DNA from: Bradyrhizobium barranii subsp. apii
GTDB lineage: Bacteria; Pseudomonadota; Alphaproteobacteria; Rhizobiales; Xanthobacteraceae
Length of the DNA stretch: 64,000 nucleotides
NCBI RefSeq assembly: GCF_011516635.5
Contig: NZ_CP096255.1
Coordinates: forward strand, 5,454,501 to 5,518,500
Direction of reading: 5' to 3'
The position numbers and the translations under genes were made by a program. Shown here piece after piece: positions 52,568-61,397 of this stretch. Under the pieces are notes generated by a model. It was not told the origin of the DNA. It saw only the letters and a program-made list of their open reading frames with translations, and searched no databases. Position 1 is the first letter of the stretch, and every line of letters begins with the position of its first letter.

Positions 52568-52635
52568 GGCGCCTCGTGGCCCCTCGCGCCGATTGGGGGG
52601 TGACAACCCGCCAATCGCGCGCTATATGAGCGGCC

Positions 52636-52716
52636 ATGATCACCCTCGTCACCAGCTATTTTTGGTACTTTAGCTACGACAGCTCGCTGGCGGCAGGAGG
52701 ATCGCGCTCAATCTGA
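52636..52716 (+). CDS. Aromatic-rich leader peptide of the DAHP synthase gene
   Basis: 26 codons from ATG 52636. Codons 8-14 spell YFWYFSY, with six aromatic residues out of seven. It ends just before the attenuator hairpin. Ribosome stalling at these codons when charged aromatic tRNAs are scarce would favour the antiterminator. This is the standard arrangement for attenuation control. Confidence 0.85.
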   Translation: MITLVTSYFWYFSYDSSLAAGGSRSI

Positions 52717-52764
52717 ATATTGAAGCAAACGTCCGAACAAGCCGCCAGACCTGGCGGCTTTTTT
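52687..52764 (+). promoter_or_regulatory. Transcription attenuator upstream of DAHP synthase
   Basis: The terminator stem AGCCGCCAG (52740-52748) pairs with CTGGCGGCT (52751-52759), followed by TTTTT. The same 5' arm (GCCGCCAG) can instead pair perfectly with CTGGCGGC at 52687-52694, inside the leader peptide, to give an antiterminator. Both structures use 52741-52748, so they exclude each other. The aromatic codons lie directly upstream of the antiterminator arm. Confidence 0.85.
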
Positions 52765-52798
52765 ATTGCCGGCAGGTTCAAACAAACAGGAGCCCGCC

Positions 52799-53884
52799 GT
52801 GCTGAGCACGACCGACGATCTTCGTATCCGCGAACTGAAAGAGCTGAGCACACCGGAAGAGGTGATGCGGGAAGTCCCGCGCACGCTCACCGCAACGCGT
52901 GTGGTGATGGCGGCGCGCAACGCCATCCATGCCATCCTCAACGGCCAGGACGACCGCCTGCTCGTCGTGGTCGGCCCCTGCTCGGTGCACGATCCCAAGG
53001 CCGCGCTCGAATATGCCGAGCGTCTCGCGAGCCTGCGCGAAGACCTTGCCGACCAGCTCGAGATCGTGATGCGGGTCTATTTCGAGAAGCCGCGCACCAC
53101 CGTCGGCTGGAAGGGCCTGATCAACGATCCTGACCTGGACGGCAGCTTCGACATCAACAAGGGCCTGCGGCTGGCGCGCAACGTGCTGTCCGCGGTAAAC
53201 AATCTCGGCCTGCCCGCCGGCGCAGAATTTTTGGACATGACGACGCCGCAATACATTGCGGACCTCGTGTCCTGGGCCGCGATCGGCGCGCGCACGACCG
53301 AGAGCCAGATCCATCGCGAGCTGGCCTCGGGGCTGTCCTGCCCGGTCGGCTTCAAGAACGGCACCGACGGCAATGTGCGCATCGCGGCGGACGCGGTGAA
53401 GTCGGCCTCGCATCCGCATCATTTCATGGCGGTGACCAAGCTCGGCCGTTCGGCGATCGCTTCGACCGCGGGCAACGAGGATTGCCACATCATCCTGCGC
53501 GGCGGCAGCCAGCCGAACTACAATGCGGGAAGCGTCGCGGCGGCCTGCAACGATCTGGCCAAATCCGGCGTCGCGCCACTGGTGATGGTGGATGCGAGCC
53601 ACGCCAATTCGAGCAAGAAGCCGGAAAACCAGCCGCTGGTCATGGCCGACATCGCCGGCCAGATCTCGGGCGGCGAGAACCGTATCATGGGCGTGATGAT
53701 CGAGAGCAATCTCGTCGCCGGCCGCCAGGACGTGGTGCCGGGCAAACCGCTGACCTACGGCCAGAGCATCACGGACGGATGCATCGACTGGGCGACCACG
53801 GCAACCGCGCTCGAGCAACTCGCTGACGCGGTCGAGATCCGGCGCAACACGAAGCGCGCGGGGCTGCACGAACGCTCGGCGTAA
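52799..53884 (+). CDS. aroF: 3-deoxy-7-phosphoheptulonate (DAHP) synthase, class I
   Basis: 361 residues from GTG 52799, behind AGGAG seven bases upstream. Class I motifs: LLVVVGPCSVHDPKAALEYA, VYFEKPRTTVGWKGLINDP, GAEFLDMTTPQYIADLVSW, SCPVGFKNGTDGN and ASHANSSKKPENQPLVMADI. It condenses phosphoenolpyruvate with erythrose 4-phosphate, the first step of the shikimate pathway. The length matches E. coli AroF/G/H. The leader peptide and attenuator upstream imply control by aromatic amino acid supply. Which of AroF/G/H it corresponds to cannot be told from sequence alone. Confidence 0.93.
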   Translation: MLSTTDDLRIRELKELSTPEEVMREVPRTLTATRVVMAARNAIHAILNGQDDRLLVVVGPCSVHDPKAALEYAERLASLREDLADQLEIVMRVYFEKPRTTVGWKGLINDPDLDGSFDINKGLRLARNVLSAVNNLGLPAGAEFLDMTTPQYIADLVSWAAIGARTTESQIHRELASGLSCPVGFKNGTDGNVRIAADAVKSASHPHHFMAVTKLGRSAIASTAGNEDCHIILRGGSQPNYNAGSVAAACNDLAKSGVAPLVMVDASHANSSKKPENQPLVMADIAGQISGGENRIMGVMIESNLVAGRQDVVPGKPLTYGQSITDGCIDWATTATALEQLADAVEIRRNTKRAGLHERSA

Positions 53885-53942
53885 GGCCAAAGCCAACGCG
53901 GGCGGGGCGAGCTGTCGCGCCCTGCCCGCCGCTAGCCACAAG

Positions 53943-54200
53943 CTAACAGCCGCGGCAGATGCTCTTGATCTTCTTGTCGAGCGCCGCGTCTTCCTTGTTC
54001 ACGGGATTATTCGGATCGCTCAGATTCTTCTCGTTCGGCACATCGCCGGCGCGCGGCTGGCGATGACCGATGGGTGCCTGCGGCACCGACCCGGACGTGG
54101 CGCCGCCGGATGTCGACCCCTTGGAGCCGCTGGGCTGTGCAACCGCCGCGCCGCCAAGCAAGACCACGAGCGACGCTGCCACCACCATGATCTTCTTCAT
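53943..54200 (-). CDS. Small exported protein
   Basis: 85 residues from ATG 54200. A signal peptide (IMVVAASLVVLLGGAAVAQ) is followed by a Gly/Ser/Thr-rich low-complexity stretch, and the C-terminus is KKIKSICRGC with two Cys. Function unknown. Confidence 0.65.
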   Translation of the reverse strand: MKKIMVVAASLVVLLGGAAVAQPSGSKGSTSGGATSGSVPQAPIGHRQPRAGDVPNEKNLSDPNNPVNKEDAALDKKIKSICRGC

Positions 54201-54243
54201 GTCCGTTCCTCCATTCTCAAACCCACGTTCTCTGCATCGCCGC

Positions 54244-55338
54244 TCACGTCTCGGGCGGATAGAGATGAACGTCGCCGCAATAATCCACGATACGATAGCG
54301 CGTTTCCGTTTCCGCTTCACGCGCGTCGGCTGCGGTATTTTGCACCGCCAACACATAATTCGGCCCCACCGGCGATTTGCCGGCGCCGCCGGGAATGTCG
54401 ATGACATAATCGGGCTGACACAGTCCTGACACCCGTCCGCGCAACTGCCGCATCAAATCCTGCCCCTGGGCCAACGTCGTTCGCAAATGCACGGTGCCCG
54501 GCGCGAGATCGCCGTGATGCAGATAGTAGGGCTTGATCCGGCATTCGACGAAAGCTCGCATCAAATCCGACAAAGCGGCAATGCTGTCGTTGACGCCGCG
54601 CAAAAGCACGGACTGACTCACCATGGGAATTCCGGCATCGGCAAGCCGTGCGCAGGCCGCGCGCGCAGGCCCCGTCAACTCGCGCGCATGGTTGGCATGC
54701 ACCGCGACCCAGGTGGTCGCGCCCTCGACCTTCAACGCAGCCACCATCTCGTCGCTGATCCGCGCGGGATCGGCCACCGGCACGCGGGTGTGAAGGCGGA
54801 CGATCTTGACGTGATCGATTCCCGCGAGATCGGCCATGATCTCGCTCATCCGGCGCGGCGACAGCATCAAGGGGTCGCCGCCGGTCAGGATCACTTCCCA
54901 GATCTCGCTGTGCGAACGGATGTAGTCGATCGCCGCGCGATATGCGCCCTCCGAGAGCGCGTTCTCCTTGCCGGGCCCGACCATTTCGCGGCGGAAGCAG
55001 AAGCGGCAATAGACCGCGCAGACGTGAACGAGCTTGAACAGCACGCGGTCGGGATAGCGATGCACAATGCCCTGCACCGGCGAGTGCGGATGATCGCCGA
55101 TCGGATCGGCGCTCTCGCCTGGCTGCATCTCCAGTTCTGCGGCGGTCGGAACGAATTGCCGCGCGATCGGATCGGCGGGATCGGACGTGTCGATCAGCTC
55201 GACCAGCGCCGGCGTGATCGCCACCGCGTAGCGCGCGGCGACACGCTCGAGCGCGGGCAGCGCTTCGGCCGGTGCAAGCTGCGCGGCCACAAGCTCGGCC
55301 GGCTCGCGCAGGGTGCGTGCAAGGTTGATCTTCGTCAT
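54244..55338 (-). CDS. epmB: EF-P (R)-beta-lysine-forming lysine 2,3-aminomutase
   Basis: 364 residues. Radical-SAM motif C107-x3-C111-x2-C114 (CAVYCRFC), EVILTGGDPLMLSPRRM and the PLP-binding tail (DIPGGAGKSPVGPNYVL). It converts lysine to beta-lysine, the substrate of EpmA. It overlaps epmA by 4 bp (ATGA), and efp is the next gene on the other strand. The genome context makes EpmB more likely than a catabolic KamA. Confidence 0.9.
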   Translation of the reverse strand: MTKINLARTLREPAELVAAQLAPAEALPALERVAARYAVAITPALVELIDTSDPADPIARQFVPTAAELEMQPGESADPIGDHPHSPVQGIVHRYPDRVLFKLVHVCAVYCRFCFRREMVGPGKENALSEGAYRAAIDYIRSHSEIWEVILTGGDPLMLSPRRMSEIMADLAGIDHVKIVRLHTRVPVADPARISDEMVAALKVEGATTWVAVHANHARELTGPARAACARLADAGIPMVSQSVLLRGVNDSIAALSDLMRAFVECRIKPYYLHHGDLAPGTVHLRTTLAQGQDLMRQLRGRVSGLCQPDYVIDIPGGAGKSPVGPNYVLAVQNTAADAREAETETRYRIVDYCGDVHLYPPET

Positions 55339-56402
55339 GTCTCACTTAACGTTTCATTTGCAGGCGGTGTCCACACCACCTGATCGATCCGCGCTGCGCC
55401 GCTCGCCAGCATCACCAGCCGGTCGAAGCCGAGCGCGACGCCGCTCGCCTCCGGCATTTGGGCGACCGCGGCCAGAAAATCCTCGTCCAGCGGATAGGCC
55501 TCGCCATAGCGGCGCTGCTTCTCCGCCATCGACTCCGTGAAGCGCTTGCGCTGTTCCTCGGCGTCGGTCAACTCGCCAAAGCCGTTGGCGAGTTCGACGC
55601 CGCAGGCATAGACCTCGAACCGCTCGGCGACCCGCGGGTCATCGGCCTTCACCCGCGCCAGCGCCGCCTCTGGAGATGGGTATTCGAACAGAATGGTCAA
55701 ACGCCCCTGCCCCAGATGCGGCTCGACATGCTCGACCAGGACCTTGCTGAAGATGTCGGACCAGGTGTCGTCCTCCGCCACGCGGGCCTTGGCGCCGGCC
55801 GCCTGCGCGAGCGCGGCACGGTTACCCTCGCCGCCCGAGATTGTCGACAGCAGGTCGATCCCCGCGAACCGCTCGAAGGCGCCCGCGACCGTCACCAGCT
55901 CCGGCTCGGCGAAGGGATCCGCGGTCCGGCCGCGGAAGGAGAAATTCCCGATCCCGGTCGCCTGCGCGGCGCGGGCGATGACGACGACGGTGTCCGCCAT
56001 AATGGCATCATAGGGGGCGCGAGCCCGGTACCATTCCAGCATGGTGAATTCGGGCAGATGCAGGTCGCCGCGCTCGCGATCACGGAACACCCGTGCGAAT
56101 TCGAAAATCCGCTCCTCGCCCGCCGCCAGCAGCTTCTTGCAGGCGAATTCCGGCGAGGTCCGCAAGTACCGGCTGGCACGGCTGCCATCGGGCCGCATGA
56201 TCTCGGTCCGGGGGGCGTGCAGATGGGTTTCGTTGCCCGGGGAGACCTGGAGGACCGAGGTTTCGACCTCAAGGAACCCCTGCTCGGCGAAAAAGCCCCT
56301 GAGAGACCCGGTAATGGCCCCCCTGGCCTGGAGGAACGGCCGCCGGTCGAGATGCCGCGAGGGCGACCAGAACGGCGAAATCGGCTTGTCCCCAACCATC
56401 AA
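55335..56402 (-). CDS. epmA: EF-P--(R)-beta-lysine ligase (EpmA/GenX)
   Basis: 355 residues. A free-standing class II lysyl-tRNA synthetase-like catalytic core without the anticodon domain: motif 2 region FEFARVFRDRERGDLHLPEF and motif 3 GVALGFDRLVMLASG. It attaches beta-lysine to EF-P. Its stop overlaps epmB, and it is divergent from efp with a 159-bp gap. Confidence 0.92.
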   Translation of the reverse strand: MMVGDKPISPFWSPSRHLDRRPFLQARGAITGSLRGFFAEQGFLEVETSVLQVSPGNETHLHAPRTEIMRPDGSRASRYLRTSPEFACKKLLAAGEERIFEFARVFRDRERGDLHLPEFTMLEWYRARAPYDAIMADTVVVIARAAQATGIGNFSFRGRTADPFAEPELVTVAGAFERFAGIDLLSTISGGEGNRAALAQAAGAKARVAEDDTWSDIFSKVLVEHVEPHLGQGRLTILFEYPSPEAALARVKADDPRVAERFEVYACGVELANGFGELTDAEEQRKRFTESMAEKQRRYGEAYPLDEDFLAAVAQMPEASGVALGFDRLVMLASGAARIDQVVWTPPANETLSET

Positions 56403-56561
56403 CCGGCCGCCCCGCAGGCCAGCAAAATGCTGGCATTCAACGACAAAATGCGTATGTTGCGGCCCGAAACGGGTGCCGCGGTCTGATTTGAGGCCCCAGG
56501 TCCCCCATCAATTTGACCACGTCCTGGCCGGAGCCGGGCCAAGCAAGCAGGAAATATAGCT

Positions 56562-57128
56562 TTGAGAGTCATCGCCAGTTCTATTCGCAAGGGCAACGTG
56601 ATCGAGCAAGACGGCAAGCTTTATGTCGTTGTGACCGCCGAGAACATCCATCCCGGCAAGGGCACTCCGGTCAGCCAGATCGAAATGCGCCGAATCTCGG
56701 ACGGGGTAAAGATCTCCGAGCGCTACAAGACCACCGACCAGGTCGAGAAGGCCACGATCGAAGAGCGCAACTTCACCTTCCTCTATGAAGATGGCGACGG
56801 CTTCCATTTCATGAACCCGGAAACCTATGACCAGGTCCAGGTGTCCAAGGACGTCATCGGCGATGCGGCCGCTTATCTCCAGGAGAGTATGACGGTCAAG
56901 CTGTCGACGCATGACGTCAACGTGGTGTCGATCGCGTTGCCGCAGCGCGTGACGCTGGAAGTGGTCGAGACCGAGCCCGTGACCAAGGGCCAGACCGCCT
57001 CCTCCTCCTACAAGCCCGCGGTGCTCTCCAACGGCCTGCGCACCACTGTGCCGCCGCACATCGCCGTCGGCACCCGTATCGTGGTGATGACCGAAGACGG
57101 CTCCTACTCCGAGCGCGCCAAGGACTAA
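56562..57128 (+). CDS. efp: Elongation factor P
   Basis: 188 residues from a TTG start at 56562, fixed because the family begins with MRVIASSIRKGN-like sequence there; GCAGGA lies upstream. The three-domain EF-P is complete. The modified lysine is K33 in NIHPGKGTPVS, where EpmA adds beta-lysine. It rescues ribosomes at proline stretches. The modifying genes epmA and epmB are divergently transcribed just upstream. Confidence 0.96.
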   Translation: MRVIASSIRKGNVIEQDGKLYVVVTAENIHPGKGTPVSQIEMRRISDGVKISERYKTTDQVEKATIEERNFTFLYEDGDGFHFMNPETYDQVQVSKDVIGDAAAYLQESMTVKLSTHDVNVVSIALPQRVTLEVVETEPVTKGQTASSSYKPAVLSNGLRTTVPPHIAVGTRIVVMTEDGSYSERAKD

Positions 57129-57145
57129 GCGAGGAATCAGAGCAG

Positions 57146-58768
57146 GTGCCGCCGGGGGCCGAGGCAGTGGTTGGGAAAAGTTTCCGCTTCGTCTCGCTGG
57201 TTCTGGCGGCGCTTTCGCTCCTCACCGCCACTCCGCTCGCTGCGGACGAAATCCGCAGCCCTTCGCTCACGGCGCTGCGCGTCGATTGGCGCGCAGCGCT
57301 CGACCAGCTCCGCACCGAGGTCAACAGCCGTCCCCCGATCGCGGGCGACTTCATCTTCGCACCCCGCCGTTCGGTGCCACGCTACGATCCGCGCGCGATG
57401 CCTGCGCTGGTGCAGCTCAACGCGGTCTCATCGCAATTCTTCACCGGTATCGCCCGCAGCTCCGTGCCCGTGCTTCTACCGTTCGATGCTGCCGCCTATC
57501 TCGAGGCGCAGCGCAATCGCGCGCCGGGGACACTCGCGCTCTCGCACTATCAGGCCGATTTCAATCCCGTCGACATGTTTGATGCCGGCCCCTCAGGCTA
57601 CAGTGCCAGCTTCTCGCTCGAACCCGGTGCCGGCGACGGTATGCCGAGCCGCGTCTACACAAGGCCGGTCGAGGTGCAGATCACGGGCTCGGCACTCGTT
57701 TACGACGTCGCCGATCCCGCCGGCGGCAAGGGCGAGCAGGTCAAGCCGCTTGCGGCAACCTATCCGGACCTGCGCAGGTTCATCCGGGAAGGCTATGTGC
57801 GCTACGCCTTCACCCGCTTCGGCGTTGCCTATGTCGTCTCCATCCAGTGCCTGGACAGCATCGCAAAGCCGCGGAGGCTCGCCTGCAAGGAAGCCTATCC
57901 GGTTGCAGAGCGCTTCCTGAAAGGGCTCCGCATCGCCGGCGGCCAGCGCATGCGGCCGCTCACGGACATGGCCTCCAGCATCATCGATCGTCCTTCAGCG
58001 CGGTCGCCGGATTTCACCTACCGACCGAGCGGCGACATCATCCCGAACACCGGCTATCGCAACAAGGCCGGCCATCCGGATGTGATGGCCTATGCGCAGA
58101 TCCGTTTTCCGCTCGAAAAGGCGCCCGCCTTCGTGCGTTCGCAATCCTACGGCAAGCGCGACAAGAGCGACGGCCCGACGGCCTATCCCTGGCGCGACAA
58201 TTTCTGCGAGTCCCGCAGTTTCGAGGTCTGGCAGTGCGGCGGCGGTTATGGCCACCAGGGCGAGGACATCCGCGCCGCCGAATGCCCACCGCCCGGCGAA
58301 GGCCACGAACCCTGCGATCGCAAGCAGCGCGGCGTCGTCGCGGTGCGCGACGCCATCGTGATCCGCGGCGCCAAGGATCAGGCCGCGACGCTCGAGGTCA
58401 ACAGCCGCACCGAACATATTCGCTTCCGCTATATGCACATGAACCCGCAGGCGCTGACCGCCGACGGCATGCTCAACGGCCGCATCGTCACCGAAGGCGA
58501 GAAGATCGGCGTGGTCTCCAACTATCTCGACCATCCCGCCGGCACATCGATGCATTTGCATTTCGACGTGCAGGTGTTTACCCGCGACGGGTGGATCTGG
58601 GTCAGTCCTTACGTCACGCTGGTTTCGGCCTATGAACGCCTGATCCACGCCCGCGGCCGCGAAGTCGGCCCGGAGATCGCCGGCACGCCGCAGCCGGTGG
58701 CGCATGCGTTGCCGGAGGACGTGATCAAGCCGGACCTGCGCGAGGGATCGAGCGGCGAGGAGAATTGA
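57146..58768 (+). CDS. M23-family (LytM-like) peptidase, exported
   Basis: 540 residues from GTG 57146; GTG 57167 is an alternative. A signal peptide (FRFVSLVLAALSLLTATPLA) leads to a long N-terminal domain without a recognised fold. The M23 core has YGHQGEDI (H370, D374) and HLHFDVQ (H470, H472), the zinc ligands and catalytic His. It should cut peptide cross-links of peptidoglycan or a related substrate in the periplasm. It is downstream of efp by 17 bp on the same strand. Confidence 0.82.
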   Translation: MPPGAEAVVGKSFRFVSLVLAALSLLTATPLAADEIRSPSLTALRVDWRAALDQLRTEVNSRPPIAGDFIFAPRRSVPRYDPRAMPALVQLNAVSSQFFTGIARSSVPVLLPFDAAAYLEAQRNRAPGTLALSHYQADFNPVDMFDAGPSGYSASFSLEPGAGDGMPSRVYTRPVEVQITGSALVYDVADPAGGKGEQVKPLAATYPDLRRFIREGYVRYAFTRFGVAYVVSIQCLDSIAKPRRLACKEAYPVAERFLKGLRIAGGQRMRPLTDMASSIIDRPSARSPDFTYRPSGDIIPNTGYRNKAGHPDVMAYAQIRFPLEKAPAFVRSQSYGKRDKSDGPTAYPWRDNFCESRSFEVWQCGGGYGHQGEDIRAAECPPPGEGHEPCDRKQRGVVAVRDAIVIRGAKDQAATLEVNSRTEHIRFRYMHMNPQALTADGMLNGRIVTEGEKIGVVSNYLDHPAGTSMHLHFDVQVFTRDGWIWVSPYVTLVSAYERLIHARGREVGPEIAGTPQPVAHALPEDVIKPDLREGSSGEEN

Positions 58769-58799
58769 GGGGCGAGCTCGCTCATGGGGCCGCTACGGA

Positions 58800-59303
58800 C
58801 TACTCCAACAGCGTCGTCAGCTGCGCGCCCTCGTCCGCCACGAACACCGCGATCAATTCCGCCGGCTCGGTCGCGCTGGCATTGGCCGAGACCAGATGCG
58901 TCGATCCCGGCGGCTCGAAGAAGGACTGGCCGACACCAAATGTCTCGACAGGGCCGCCGCCAAGCTGGGAACGAATTTCACCCTTGGTGATGTAGGCGGT
59001 CACCGAACCGGCGTGACGATGCGGCCGCGAGAATCCGCCGGGACCGTAGAACACACGCACGATGGTGACGCGCTTGCCCGGGACGTTCGGCAACGCGTAG
59101 GAGCCGATCGGCTCGACCTTGTCGAGCGGCGAGCTCTCCGCCGCGGTCGCGCAGAGCGGCGCCAACGCGCCGGATACGGCATCCATCGTCACCGGCAACG
59201 CCTTGCCGATCGCAAACGCGCAGGCGAGCCCGCCGACGACGGCCAGCGCCATCGAGCGCGATGGCACCGGACGCTGCGCATGGGTTAAACTCATTGCAGT
59301 CAT
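58800..59303 (-). CDS. Exported cupin-domain protein
   Basis: 167 residues from ATG 59303, behind AGGGGAGG. An N-terminal hydrophobic segment (LAVVGGLACAFAIGKALPV) is followed by a single cupin: VFYGPGGFSRPHRHAGSVTA with two metal-binding His, GEIRS and GQSFFEPPGSTHLVSAN with another His. The ligand is unknown. It lies downstream of a carboxymuconolactone decarboxylase-like gene on the same strand. Confidence 0.85.
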   Translation of the reverse strand: MTAMSLTHAQRPVPSRSMALAVVGGLACAFAIGKALPVTMDAVSGALAPLCATAAESSPLDKVEPIGSYALPNVPGKRVTIVRVFYGPGGFSRPHRHAGSVTAYITKGEIRSQLGGGPVETFGVGQSFFEPPGSTHLVSANASATEPAELIAVFVADEGAQLTTLLE

Positions 59304-59335
59304 GATAACCTCCCCTTGTTTTCTCGTTGTTGCAA

Positions 59336-59815
59336 TCAAGATGCCGCGGCGCTCGCTGCGACCGGCCGCTTCGCCGGCGTCCAGCGATACGCGGCGCCAA
59401 AGCGGTTCCAGACGTTGATCGAGGCGACCGCCGAGGTCAGGTACATCAGCTCGGCCTCGGAGAATTCGCCGGAAGCGTCCGCATAGACCTCTTCACTGAC
59501 GCCATCGGGCAGGAAGGTCAGCGCCTCCGCCCAGGCCAGCGCGGCCCGCTCGCGCGCGGAAAAGACCGGCGCCTCGCGCCAGACCGCGACCAGATTGAGC
59601 TTGTCCACGGGCACGCCGATCCGCTCCGACAACAGGACGTGGTGCTGCACGCAGAACGCGCAGCCGTTGATCTGCGAGGCGCGCAGCTTGACCAGCTCGA
59701 GCAGCTGCTTGTCGAGGCCCGCCTTGGCCGCCACCTGGCCGAGCGCCAGCACCAGCTCATACGCATCGGGCGCGATCTTCTTGAAATCCTCGTACTCGCT
59801 GCGGGCGTGTGACAT
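59336..59815 (-). CDS. Carboxymuconolactone decarboxylase / AhpD-like protein
   Basis: 159 residues. The CMD motif INGCAFCVQHHV keeps the CxxC plus His of AhpD-like alkylhydroperoxidases. Further parts are LVKLRASQ and ERAALAWAEALTFLP. A role in peroxide detoxification is plausible. The divergent MarR gene and the palindromes between them suggest that it is regulated by that MarR. Confidence 0.88.
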   Translation of the reverse strand: MSHARSEYEDFKKIAPDAYELVLALGQVAAKAGLDKQLLELVKLRASQINGCAFCVQHHVLLSERIGVPVDKLNLVAVWREAPVFSARERAALAWAEALTFLPDGVSEEVYADASGEFSEAELMYLTSAVASINVWNRFGAAYRWTPAKRPVAASAAAS

Positions 59816-59834
59816 TGGCGTTCACCTCGTGTAT

Positions 59835-59869
59835 TGTAAGACTGCTTACATCTTATAAGAGCTCTTATA
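59835..59869. promoter_or_regulatory. Two palindromes between the CMD and MarR genes (likely MarR operators)
   Basis: TGTAAG-ACTG-CTTACA (59835-59850) and the perfect 16-bp palindrome TATAAGAGCTCTTATA (59854-59869), which overlaps the start codon of the MarR gene. Both fit the kind of dyad bound by MarR dimers. This is inferred from position and symmetry only. Confidence 0.75.
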
Positions 59870-60399
59870 TGTCACGCAAGACCGCCGCCATCACGAAATC
59901 GAAGGCTCCGCGGAAGCCGACCGCACCTGCCGAAATCGTCGCCGTTCGCGTGCCCGCGCCCGGAGAAGGCAAGCGCGGCGAGCAAGGTTATCTCGGCTAT
60001 CTGCTGCGACAGGCCCATGCCGCGGTCCGCCTGACGATGGAACGGACGCTCGCCGACCTCGGCGTGACGTCGCCGCAATTTGCCGTGCTGACCATGCTGA
60101 ACGCCTATCCGGGCCTCTCGGGTGCCGACGTCGCCCGGCTCACCTTCCTGACCCCGCAGACGGTCGGCGTGATCATTCGCAACCTCGATCGCGACGGTGC
60201 GATCGCGATGACGCCTCATCCGGTCCACGGCCGGATCCAGCAATGGACGCTGACGCAGCGGGGAACGACGCTGTTGAAGGCTTGCAGGGAGCGCGTGATC
60301 GCGCTGGAGAAGCGCCTTGCCGCAAGTCTGGACGCCAAGGCAGAGACCGCGATCCGGCGCTGGCTCGCCGGCATCGCCGCCGATTTGCAGGAGGACTAA
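59869..60399 (+). CDS. MarR-family transcriptional regulator
   Basis: 176 residues from ATG 59869. A basic, Ala/Pro-rich extension (1-45) precedes the winged helix: LADLGVTSPQFAVLTMLNAY, GLSGADVARLTFLTPQTVGV, IIRNLDRDGAIAMTP and RGTTLLKACRER. It probably represses itself and the divergent CMD-cupin genes through the two palindromes. The ligand is unknown; no redox Cys stands out in the first helix. Confidence 0.9.
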   Translation: MSRKTAAITKSKAPRKPTAPAEIVAVRVPAPGEGKRGEQGYLGYLLRQAHAAVRLTMERTLADLGVTSPQFAVLTMLNAYPGLSGADVARLTFLTPQTVGVIIRNLDRDGAIAMTPHPVHGRIQQWTLTQRGTTLLKACRERVIALEKRLAASLDAKAETAIRRWLAGIAADLQED

Positions 60400-60405
60400 C
60401 CGGCT

Positions 60406-60594
60406 CTAGTCGCCGCCGCCTCCGTCACCACCGCAGCCGCCGTCGCCTCCATCGGCATCCGAGAAATCGCTGACGACGCCGTCGCCCTGGATGCCACGGC
60501 CAAAGTTCTCGGCGATGATCATCAGGATCACGACAAACAGCCCGGCGCCGAACGGCCAGGGATTGCTACGGATGATGTCGAACAGCTCCCGCAT
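60406..60594 (-). CDS. Small membrane protein with a Gly/Asp-rich tail
   Basis: 62 residues from ATG 60594. One transmembrane helix (PFGAGLFVVILMIIAENFG) is followed by GVVSDFSDADGGDGG and a Cys in a Gly/Asp-rich tail. No family recognised. Confidence 0.6.
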   Translation of the reverse strand: MRELFDIIRSNPWPFGAGLFVVILMIIAENFGRGIQGDGVVSDFSDADGGDGGCGGDGGGGD

Positions 60595-60678
60595 GCGCGC
60601 ATTCTGGGCAGACGGAAGCAAACCGACCGTAAAGCGACAGGCTTGAAATTGGGGATATCCGGGCAAGCGCAGGGACGC

Positions 60679-60930
60679 TCAGCCGCCCTTCAACGCTTTC
60701 TTAACCTCGCCGTCGGGCCAGGCATCGCCTGCCGCGCTCACGCGCACGCGGCTCTGATCGGTGGCATTCACCAGCACATGCGAACTCGTCCGATCACCGC
60801 TCGGCTCGAGACGCAAATCGGTTTCGGGCTTCCAGCTCAACGTGGTCGCGAGATCGCCGGGATAGATCCGCCATTGCGATCCGTCGTCGAGTTCGACGAC
60901 ATGACTTTCCGCGTGTGCCCGTATCTTCAT
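60679..60930 (-). CDS. Small hypothetical protein
   Basis: 83 residues from ATG 60930. Beta-rich, charged sequence (VELDDGSQWRIYPGDLATTL, VLVNATDQSRVRVSAAGD). No signal peptide and no family recognised. Confidence 0.65.
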   Translation of the reverse strand: MKIRAHAESHVVELDDGSQWRIYPGDLATTLSWKPETDLRLEPSGDRTSSHVLVNATDQSRVRVSAAGDAWPDGEVKKALKGG

Positions 60931-61003
60931 TCCACCCCGAATTCTCGATGAGCAGATTGCGTGCAGACGGCGGGCCCCGGCGCTCGGCCGGGGCCCAGCT
61001 CCG

Positions 61004-61270
61004 TCAGTCGTTGTCGTGATGAATCACGGTCTTGCTGCGATTGCCGAATTCATCTTCCTTCTTGATCACCGTGGTGCGGTTGGCAGGCTCGCGCTCCCTG
61101 ATGACCGTGGTGCGGTCGCGATCGCGGTCCCGCTCACGATATTCGTGGGACTGTCCGACCGTCACGCCGGCTCCGACCGGGCCGACGTGAACGCCGACTT
61201 CGTCGGCGAATGCAGGAGCGGCGATGGCCGTGACCATGGCGGCGGCAAACAGATATCTTTTCATCTTCAT
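61004..61270 (-). CDS. Small exported protein rich in Arg/Asp
   Basis: 88 residues from ATG 61270. A signal peptide (YLFAAAMVTAIAAPAFA) is followed by a Gly/Val stretch and a charged tail (YRERDRDRDRTTVIRERE). Function unknown. Confidence 0.7.
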   Translation of the reverse strand: MKMKRYLFAAAMVTAIAAPAFADEVGVHVGPVGAGVTVGQSHEYRERDRDRDRTTVIREREPANRTTVIKKEDEFGNRSKTVIHHDND

Positions 61271-61397
61271 CCTCCAGTGTATGCGGAGGGAATGCGGGAC
61301 TGCGACACTTTGTTCCGGCGGAACGCAGCGCGATGGCCTGTTCCCGGTGTTCCAGGAACCGGCCCACAGCGGCCGTGATTCCCGCTAGAATGGGTCC

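Noticed and set aside
52778..53941. 387-codon minus-strand frame
   Set aside because: Antisense to the DAHP synthase gene, which carries all family motifs.
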